From the NCBI GenBank assembly GCA_028726625.1, contig JAQYPT010000101.1, positions 1 to 47,645 on the forward strand: a DNA stretch of 47,645 nt. The letters are read 5' to 3'. Within the stretch, counting starts at the first letter, position 1. Each line of letters begins with the position of its first letter. Made by a program: the position numbers and the translations under genes. The notes under the pieces are model-generated. The model saw only the letters and a program-made list of their open reading frames with translations. It did not search any database and was not told where the DNA came from. Shown here piece by piece: positions 42,544 to 47,645 of this stretch. Source of the DNA: Prevotellaceae bacterium (GTDB taxonomy: Bacteria; Bacteroidota; Bacteroidia; Bacteroidales; Bacteroidaceae).

Positions 42544-43809
42544 ATGAACACATCAGAATTGCAGAAAGTAAAGCAGCGTTACAGCATTGTTGGCAACTCC
42601 GACGGGCTGAACCATGCGCTGGATGTGGCCCTTCAGGTCGCACCCACTGACCTGTCGGTCTTGATTATTGGGGAGAGTGGCGTAGGAAAAGAAATCGTTC
42701 CGCGCGTCATTCACGATCATTCACCCCGAAGACGAGAGCGGTATTTTGCAATCAACTGTGGCTCTATCCCTGAAGGAACCATCGACAGCGAATTGTTCGG
42801 ACACGAGAAAGGATCGTTTACTGGCGCCATTGGCGAGAGCGAAGGCTATTTCGGCATAGCCAACAAAGGCACCATCTTCATGGATGAGGTGGGCGAATTG
42901 CCACTGGCTACGCAGGCTCGCTTGCTGCGTGTGCTGGAAACCGGCGAATATATTCGCGTGGGCGGACAAGAGGTTCGCAAGACTGATGTGCGTATCGTGG
43001 CAGCCACCAACGTGAATATGACGAAGGCTATCAGCGTGGGAAGGTTCAGGGAAGACTTGTATTACCGTCTCAACACCATCCCCATCAAGATGCCTCCCCT
43101 ACGCGATCGTGGGGAAGACGTGCTCTTGCTGTTCCGCTTGTTCTCGATGCAGATGGCCGAGAAATATCGACTGCCAAAGATTAGTCTCACCGAAGACGCC
43201 AAGCAACTGATGCTGAGTTATAAGTGGCCAGGCAACGTGCGGCAGCTGAAGAATATCACCGAGCAGATGTCGGTGTTGGTGAAAGACAGGGAAATCAACG
43301 CACAGCTGTTGCAGCAGTTCATCCCACGCGACCCCGAAAGCACGCAACTGGCACCCATCTCGCCACAAGGATCGCACAGCTACGAGAGTGAGCGCGAGAT
43401 ACTGTATAAAATATTATACGAACTAAGAGGCAACGTGAGTGACTTACGACGGGATTTGAACAGTCTCAGAAAGCAACTCGATGAGGCGCAACAGCACAGT
43501 GTTGGTGTGGCTTATCAAGGACAGGTGCATGCATTGGATAATAAGTTGGCGGGATACACCAATATTCCCCATCAGCCTCAAGTGACTGCACCGCTGACAA
43601 CCGTACGGCCATCGGCCGACCCAGAGGACGTCATCGTGGAGGAAGTGACCGCCCCAGAGAGTCTGAACTTGAACGACCTTGGGCGGAAAATGGTGGAGAA
43701 GGCTCTCGAACGTAATGGCGGCAACCGCAAGAAAGCCGCACAGGAACTCGGCATTTCTGACCGTACGCTGTATAGAAGAATTAAACAATATGGACTGGAC
43801 AAGAGTTGA
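42544..43809 (+). CDS. sigma-54-dependent transcriptional activator lacking a sensory domain
   Basis: A 421-residue protein. The AAA+ central domain begins almost at once: Walker A GESGVGKE (43-50), loop 1 GSFTGA (90-95, the sigma-54 contact, with Ser for the usual Ala), Walker B IFMDEVGE (111-118), arginine-finger region FREDLYYRLN, and WPGNVRQLKN. A linker with predicted coiled coil (about 280-320, NVSDLRRDLNSLRKQLDEAQ) leads to a C-terminal Fis-type helix-turn-helix (385-421, KALERNGGNRKKAAQELGIS). There is no receiver or GAF/PAS domain, so control is by expression or a partner protein. It is followed by lptE after four bases; targets are not evident. Confidence 0.92.
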   Translation: MNTSELQKVKQRYSIVGNSDGLNHALDVALQVAPTDLSVLIIGESGVGKEIVPRVIHDHSPRRRERYFAINCGSIPEGTIDSELFGHEKGSFTGAIGESEGYFGIANKGTIFMDEVGELPLATQARLLRVLETGEYIRVGGQEVRKTDVRIVAATNVNMTKAISVGRFREDLYYRLNTIPIKMPPLRDRGEDVLLLFRLFSMQMAEKYRLPKISLTEDAKQLMLSYKWPGNVRQLKNITEQMSVLVKDREINAQLLQQFIPRDPESTQLAPISPQGSHSYESEREILYKILYELRGNVSDLRRDLNSLRKQLDEAQQHSVGVAYQGQVHALDNKLAGYTNIPHQPQVTAPLTTVRPSADPEDVIVEEVTAPESLNLNDLGRKMVEKALERNGGNRKKAAQELGISDRTLYRRIKQYGLDKS

Positions 43810-43813
43810 CGGT

Positions 43814-44344
43814 ATGGCAACAAGAAGATATCACCACACACGCGGCATCCTTATCATCAGTCTTGTTGTAAGCTGTGTGCTCATGGCTTGCTCAATCAGC
43901 TATAAGTTTAATGGTGCCAGCATCGATTATACCAAGACCAAGAGCATCCAAATCGTAGACTTCCCCATACGAAGTAGTTATGTGTGGGGACCGATGGGGC
44001 CGATGTTTAACAACGAACTGAAAGACGTTTTCGCCAACCACACCCGTCTACAGCAGGTGAGGCGTAATGGCGACCTGAAGATAGAAGGCGAGATTGTGTC
44101 GTACACGCAGCGCAACAAGTCGGTTTCCAGCGAAGGTCATTCGGCACAAACCGAGCTGACTCTCACGGTGAACGTGCGCTTCACCAACAACGTCAACCAT
44201 ACGGAAGACTTTGAAAGACAGTTCTCATCCGCTAAGTCGTACGAGACAACGCAGAACCTGAACTCGGTACAAGAAGAATTGGTATCGCAAATGGTGAAAG
44301 ACCTTGCAGACCAAATTTTCAATGCAACCGTAGCCAACTGGTAA
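43814..44344 (+). CDS. lptE: LptE-family LPS assembly lipoprotein
   Basis: The 176-residue lipoprotein has a signal sequence ending in the lipobox VLMAC. CSISYKFNGASIDYTKTKSIQIVDFPIRS and LQQVRRNGDLKIEGEIVSY follow, the two strands-and-loop pattern of Bacteroidetes LptE. LptE plugs the LptD barrel in the outer membrane and helps deliver lipopolysaccharide. I chose the ATG four bases after the preceding stop; an earlier in-frame ATG (MDWTRVDG) overlaps that gene. Confidence 0.82.
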   Translation: MATRRYHHTRGILIISLVVSCVLMACSISYKFNGASIDYTKTKSIQIVDFPIRSSYVWGPMGPMFNNELKDVFANHTRLQQVRRNGDLKIEGEIVSYTQRNKSVSSEGHSAQTELTLTVNVRFTNNVNHTEDFERQFSSAKSYETTQNLNSVQEELVSQMVKDLADQIFNATVANW

Positions 44345-44368
44345 CTTCAAGCAATCAACAACCTACAG

Positions 44369-45121
44369 ATGGAACTGACCCGACTGATACAACATCCAGA
44401 AACGATGGACAAAGAGACGCTCTACGACCTGAGAAGTCTGCTTGCCCTTCACCCGTATTATCAGACGGCAAGGTTGCTGATGTTGCAAAACCTGTATCTT
44501 CTGCACGATCCTTCGTTTGATGAAGAACTGCGGCGAGCCGCCATTTATCTCACCGATCGGAAGGTTCTCTTCAATCTCATCGAGGCGGCGCATTATCAAC
44601 TCAAGCGGGCGGATAAGGATAAACAGAATCCACAAAATCAACCTGTGGATGACGACCGTACCATCTCGCTGATTGACAACTTCCTGGAAACCATTCCAGC
44701 CGATGAAGAGGAGACCAGCAAGAAGCGCAAGCCCACACCAGCAGATGCTGCCGTTGACTATGTGGCTTACCTCATGGAGGTGGAAAATAGCGAGGAACAG
44801 CAGGAGTCGTCACCCTCACTACACCTCAAAGGGCAGGAACTCATCGACAGCTTCATAGAGAAAAGCGGCGATGGGCGCATCCAATTGAGCGACACGCCCG
44901 AATATCTTCCAGAACTGCAAGAGGAAAACGAAAACACTGAACCGGATGAGGGATACTTCACCGAGACACTGGCCAAAATATACATCAAGCAGGGGAGATA
45001 TGAACAGGCATTGGAAATAATTCAGCGATTAAATTTGAATTATCCAAAAAAAAATAGTTACTTTGCAGACCAATTACGTTTTTTAGAGAAATTAATATTA
45101 AACAATAAAATAAACAAATAA
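44369..45121 (+). CDS. conserved Bacteroidetes protein with C-terminal TPR
   Basis: A 250-residue soluble protein without signal peptide. MELTRLIQHPETMDKETLYDLRSLLALHPYYQTARLLML looks helical and TPR-like. The middle (about 85-190) is charged and probably disordered. Near the end, YFTETLAKIYIKQGRYEQALEIIQRLNLNYPKKN (about 203-236) is a clear TPR unit. It lies between lptE and secG, an order I recognise from other Bacteroidales, so it may take part in envelope assembly, but the function is unknown. Confidence 0.75.
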   Translation: MELTRLIQHPETMDKETLYDLRSLLALHPYYQTARLLMLQNLYLLHDPSFDEELRRAAIYLTDRKVLFNLIEAAHYQLKRADKDKQNPQNQPVDDDRTISLIDNFLETIPADEEETSKKRKPTPADAAVDYVAYLMEVENSEEQQESSPSLHLKGQELIDSFIEKSGDGRIQLSDTPEYLPELQEENENTEPDEGYFTETLAKIYIKQGRYEQALEIIQRLNLNYPKKNSYFADQLRFLEKLILNNKINK

Positions 45122-45125
45122 GAAA

Positions 45126-45539
45126 ATGATGTACACATTATTCGTTGGACTCATCGTTCTTGCATCCTTGTTGATGGTGGGAATCGTATTGATCCAAGAG
45201 TCAAAAGGAGGCGGTTTGGCTTCCAACTTCTCATCTTCAAACGCTATCATGGGCGTTAGAAAAACGACCGACGTCATCGAAAAAGCTACATGGGGTTTGG
45301 CCATCGCCATGGTCGTCTTGAGCGTAGCATGCGCCTATGTGGCTCCTCACTCAGCCAGCAGTCAGAGTGTGTTGGAGAAGACCGCTACAGAGACACAGAC
45401 CACCAACCCGAACACAACGCCTGGATTTGGTGCCAGTCAGCAACAATCTCCCGCAGCTGGTGGACAAGCAGCACCTGCAACACAGGGAACGCAGTCTGCA
45501 CCCGCAGCTCCAAAAGCTCCGGCAAAACCGGTAAAGTAG
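45126..45539 (+). CDS. secG: preprotein translocase subunit SecG
   Basis: A 137-residue inner membrane protein. MYTLFVGLIVLASLLMVGIVLIQESKGGGLASNFSSSNAIMGVRKTTDVIEKATWGLAIAMVVLSVAC shows the two helices and the QESKGGGLA loop of SecG. After the second helix comes a tail of about 65 residues rich in Ala, Pro, Gln and Thr, longer than in E. coli SecG but common in Bacteroidetes. The start has two ATGs in tandem. Confidence 0.95.
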   Translation: MMYTLFVGLIVLASLLMVGIVLIQESKGGGLASNFSSSNAIMGVRKTTDVIEKATWGLAIAMVVLSVACAYVAPHSASSQSVLEKTATETQTTNPNTTPGFGASQQQSPAAGGQAAPATQGTQSAPAAPKAPAKPVK

Positions 45540-45565
45540 AAAATAGATAAAAAATAGGGGATTTG

Positions 45566-45597
45566 TTTGGTAGGATCAAATAAATCCCTTATCTTTG
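45566..45597 (+). promoter_or_regulatory. promoter of the tRNA-His gene (-33 TTTG, -7 TATCTTTG)
   Basis: TTTG, a 20-bp spacer, then TATCTTTG: the cleanest two-part Bacteroidetes promoter in the window, ending 40 bp before the mature tRNA. Confidence 0.8.
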
Positions 45598-45636
45598 CAC
45601 TCGCTTCCAAGTGAGGAGGCAAGTTTTTTATACATG

Positions 45637-45710
45637 GTGGCCGTAGTTCAGTTGGTTAGAGCGTCAGATTGTGGTTCTGAATGTCGTGGGTTCGAGTCCC
45701 ACCTGCCACC
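45637..45710 (+). tRNA. tRNA-His (GTG anticodon)
   Basis: Cloverleaf: acceptor GTGGCCG / CTGCCAC (one C-U mismatch at 6-67), D arm GTTC...GAGC, anticodon stem TCAGA/TCTGA with loop TTGTGGT giving anticodon GTG, T arm GTGGG-TTCGAGT-CCCAC. The base before position 1 is G and base 73 is C, the G-1:C73 pair that identifies tRNA-His. CCA is not encoded. Confidence 0.96.
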
Positions 45711-45719
45711 CACCACACA

Positions 45720-45760
45720 AACAAGCGGAAAGCCCGATAAGTAAAGGCTTTCCGCTTGTT
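45720..45760 (+). terminator. intrinsic terminator after tRNA-His
   Basis: A 15-bp perfect stem (AACAAGCGGAAAGCC / GGCTTTCCGCTTGTT) with an 11-base loop, followed by GCTTTT. Confidence 0.9.
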
Positions 45761-45912
45761 GCTTTTATGACAAGCAACTTTCAAAAGTAACTTTCAAAAA
45801 TGGAAAGTAGCAAGTAAATGTTGTATAAATGTTATATGATTAAAACTAATAATTTGAACAAACTTGCTTTGTATATCATGACTGGTCATCATATTGAAGC
45901 CTATTGATGTAA

Positions 45913-46218
45913 CTATCCTATTGGTTTTGATATGTCTATGCGCAACCCGAGAGCGTTGACAAGGCGGAAGAATAGTCCTACTCCAGGCTCAATCAATCCG
46001 TTTTCTATTTTTGATATGTATGACTTGGTCGTGCCTGCTTTTTCTGCCAATTCGGTTTGCGTCATTTTTGCTTCCTTGCGTGCTTGTAAAAGCACTTGCG
46101 AAGCATAAAAAGCCTTTGCCTCATTTTCAAACTGTAAACGTTGCGGTGTACCCTCCTTGCCGTATTTTGCATCCAGCACGAGGTCGTAGTCTTCAATCTT
46201 GTGGTTGTTTGTCTTCAT
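45913..46218 (-). CDS. higA: HigA-like antitoxin, XRE-family helix-turn-helix
   Basis: A 101-residue protein. MTQTELAEKAGTTKSYISKIENG near 52-74 is a standard XRE-type DNA-binding helix-turn-helix, followed by a short helical end (LFFRLVNALGLRIDISKP). The first 50 residues probably bind the toxin. The gene starts 26 bp inside the end of the toxin gene, the toxin-first order of HigBA modules. It would neutralise the toxin and repress the shared promoter. Confidence 0.88.
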   Translation of the reverse strand: MKTNNHKIEDYDLVLDAKYGKEGTPQRLQFENEAKAFYASQVLLQARKEAKMTQTELAEKAGTTKSYISKIENGLIEPGVGLFFRLVNALGLRIDISKPIG

Positions 46219-46528
46219 AATATGCCTCCTTTATCTTTAGTGCTTTTTCTATTTCTTGTCTGGGTGTTTTCTGTGTCTTTTTTTGAAAGCCGTTGAACAG
46301 CACCACGATTTGTCCGTTGTCAAAAATGAAGAATACACGGTAGATATTGCTCTCGTATTCAATTCGCAATTCAAACAATCCATCTCGGATTACTTTGACA
46401 AACTTTGACGAAAGTCTTTCCTGCGTTTTAAGTAGCTGCAAGGCGTAGTCTATCTTTCGCTGTACTTTCTCATCAAGTGTCTGCATGAATGCCTGAAAAT
46501 AGCCACCGTATGTTCTTATTCGTCTCAT
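46193..46528 (-). CDS. higB: HigB-like RelE/ParE-superfamily toxin (Gp49-like)
   Basis: A 111-residue protein. LDEKVQRKIDYALQLLKTQ, FVKVIRDGLFELRIEYESNIYRVFFIFDNGQIVVLFNGFQKKTQKTP and the final EIEKALKIKEAYYE follow the Gp49/HigB family closely. This includes the basic Arg/Lys residues used to cut ribosome-bound mRNA and the FQKKTQKTP signature. It overlaps the antitoxin gene. The TACTTTTG box ends four bases before the ATG, so the mRNA may be leaderless. Confidence 0.9.
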   Translation of the reverse strand: MRRIRTYGGYFQAFMQTLDEKVQRKIDYALQLLKTQERLSSKFVKVIRDGLFELRIEYESNIYRVFFIFDNGQIVVLFNGFQKKTQKTPRQEIEKALKIKEAYYEDKQPQD

Positions 46529-46532
46529 ACTG

Positions 46533-46564
46533 CAAAAGTAGTAAAAGTTTCTATATATAACAAC
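46533..46564 (-). promoter_or_regulatory. promoter of the higBA module (-33 GTTG, -7 TACTTTTG)
   Basis: On the minus strand GTTG, a 20-bp spacer and TACTTTTG. The box lies only four bases before the toxin start codon. Confidence 0.55.
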
Positions 46565-46599
46565 TTCTTCTGCTATTTTTTTAGTTTGTATTCAAATTA

Positions 46600-46812
46600 T
46601 TAGTCCCCGAAGTCAAGAAATAAATCCATGTCCTTTGTCGGATATGCTTTGTTGAGGTTTACCATGAATCTGTACCAATCATAATTTGACACGACAGCAA
46701 TGGCATGGACAGCCACTAAATGTTGTTTTAGTCTTGGAAGTCTTACATCCCGTGTGAGTTTTGATGATGTTTGTGTCCACGATTGTCGTTGATGTTCTTG
46801 GTTTGCGTCTGT
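46600..46812 (-). pseudogene. orphan reading frame without start codon
   Basis: Seventy sense codons between two stops end in AYPTKDMDLFLDFGD. The stretch HLVAVHAIAVVSNYDWYRFMVNL looks protein-like, but there is no start codon before the internal Met, and no family is recognised. A TACCTTTG box lies upstream at 46827-46834. It is probably the end of a broken gene. Confidence 0.25.
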
Positions 46813-46855
46813 CTACACAACAAGCGCAAAGGTAGCTTGCGAAACGGAAACGGGC

Positions 46856-47140
46856 TCAATCGGGAAACCCCGTGCCGGTGAACATGTCCATGCCTCCCTC
46901 TTGTTCCAAGTAGTTTATCTTACCAACAATAGCCAGATGAACGAACAAATCAACAACAAAGATGATGATGCTCCAAAGTAGCGTGATGGGTGAATATGTC
47001 AAGAATGAGACTATGATACCTAAGAAGGACAAGAACAGGATGCCAGAAGTAAGCGTCAGCCATTTTCTTTTTTTCTTATTTTCTGGATGATTTCTTTATC
47101 GTATTCTAATTTAAAATCGATGTTTGTTTCTTTCTTTCAT
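46856..47140 (-). pseudogene. frameshifted gene for a small two-helix membrane protein
   Basis: From an ATG preceded by GGGAGAAGG, the frame stops after nine codons. A second frame then reads TNIDFKLEYDKEIIQKIRKK. The first frame resumes as KKKRKWLTLTSGILFLSF with LGIIVSFLTY, then SPITLLWSIIIFVVDLFVHL and YLEQEGGMDMFTGTGFPD to a stop. The two hydrophobic stretches are convincing membrane helices. Both shifts are at A-rich tracts (the second at seven A). A good promoter lies upstream. It is either a recent pseudogene, a sequencing error in homopolymers, or a gene needing frameshifting. Confidence 0.5.
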
Positions 47141-47161
47141 GATATTTCCTTCTCCCTGTTG

Positions 47162-47193
47162 CAAATATAGCATAAAATGATGAGAATTTCAAG
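47162..47193 (-). promoter_or_regulatory. promoter of the small membrane protein gene (-33 CTTG, -7 TATATTTG)
   Basis: On the minus strand CTTG, a 20-bp spacer and TATATTTG, about 22 bp before the ATG. Confidence 0.5.
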
Positions 47194-47645
47194 TATATAA
47201 GTAAAAAACGTAATTGACATTTGGTAGGCTGAAATTCTCCAGATGTCCTTTTTTAATAGCTTTATACCATTTAAAACCTATGAATAAAATCTAGAGGGCG
47301 TTAACAAAAAACTGCAATGGCATACAGCTTAAGACCGGTATGATGCAAGGAGAATGCAGATGGATACTGACTCTCCATGACGGGGATGGCCTTATGCTTC
47401 GCCATATTTTTGTTTAAAACCATTTTTGCCATAATAAATTGATTTTTATTATCTTCTTGTTCACTAAATCAACATCACGGAATGGCTCAAACAGGAGAAA
47501 GTAAATAAAGATTCAAAATCGAAGTGCAAAATTTGTTGGTGTTTGGATTGTACAAAAAACATGAAAAACACCGCGGAGGTTTGCCATGCGGCCGGGGGCG
47601 CGAAGCCCCCGAAGAGCACAATCGGCAATACAAAAAAAGCAAAAG
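47194..47645. other. non-coding end of window with a GC-rich hairpin
   Basis: No recognisable gene. A minus-strand frame of 43 codons (47301-47432, MAKMVLNKNMAKHKAIPVME) has no known pattern. Near the edge, CGGGGGC-GCGAA-GCCCCCG (47593-47611) is a perfect 7-bp stem inside an unusually GC-rich patch. It could be a terminator or part of a mobile element edge that continues outside. Confidence 0.35.

Noticed and set aside
47301..47432. 43-codon minus-strand frame as a gene
   Set aside because: No family, no ribosome site, no promoter box; kept only as a remark in the region description.

Overview
The window comes from a Bacteroidales chromosome and most probably from the Prevotella group. The sequence shows several things that point there. 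The tmRNA tag reads GENNYALAA. TAnnTTTG -7 boxes precede many genes, and Shine-Dalgarno sequences are weak or absent. Typical families are present (DUF4837, FimB/Mfa2, Wzi-like, SLBB export protein), and the order sigma-54 regulator - lptE - TPR protein - secG is one I associate with this order. The genus is an inference; no 16S gene is present.

Layout. 1-2550: the tail of a probable transposase gene, then a Wzi-like outer membrane protein and a lipocalin-like lipoprotein, bracketed by two copies of a 53-bp repeat. 2583-7836 (minus): a dcuB - ansB - porin - aspA operon that would turn external asparagine and aspartate into fumarate for fumarate respiration, closed by a hairpin terminator. 8258-20868 (minus): a surface polysaccharide locus read from a TATCTTTG promoter. 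It runs export protein, Wzz, flippase, EpsG-type polymerase, acyltransferase, fucosyltransferase-like protein, WbsX, two GT2 enzymes, LicD and finally the priming sugar transferase. 21730-25578: a secreted metallophosphoesterase, a decayed GH43 gene, an intact GH43 lipoprotein and a secreted esterase.

25767-26166 is the tmRNA gene with a strong terminator. Then, on the minus strand, come ptb-buk (acyl-phosphate/ATP generation), a FimB/Mfa2-like lipoprotein behind a GH36 alpha-galactosidase, an AmpG-like transporter, and a very unusual 1264-residue protein. That protein joins a GT2 glycosyltransferase, a DUF4922 module with a GalT/Ap4A-phosphorylase-type HAHFQ motif, and a SpoIID/LytB-like domain. 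Between it and the transporter lie two opposed arrays with an exact 10-bp period.

38210-45539 (plus): rlmN, a DUF4837 lipoprotein, a pdxA homologue that has lost most catalytic residues, a flippase-like membrane protein, a sigma-54 activator, lptE, a TPR protein and secG. A tRNA-His gene follows, then a HigB-HigA toxin-antitoxin pair and about 1.1 kb of broken genes, which suggests a decayed insertion next to the tRNA.

The best candidates for something undescribed are the GT2-DUF4922-SpoIID protein with its AmpG-like neighbour, the active-site-depleted PdxA, and the 10-bp-phased arrays between the first two genes. Next are intergenic repeats that carry -7 promoter boxes.
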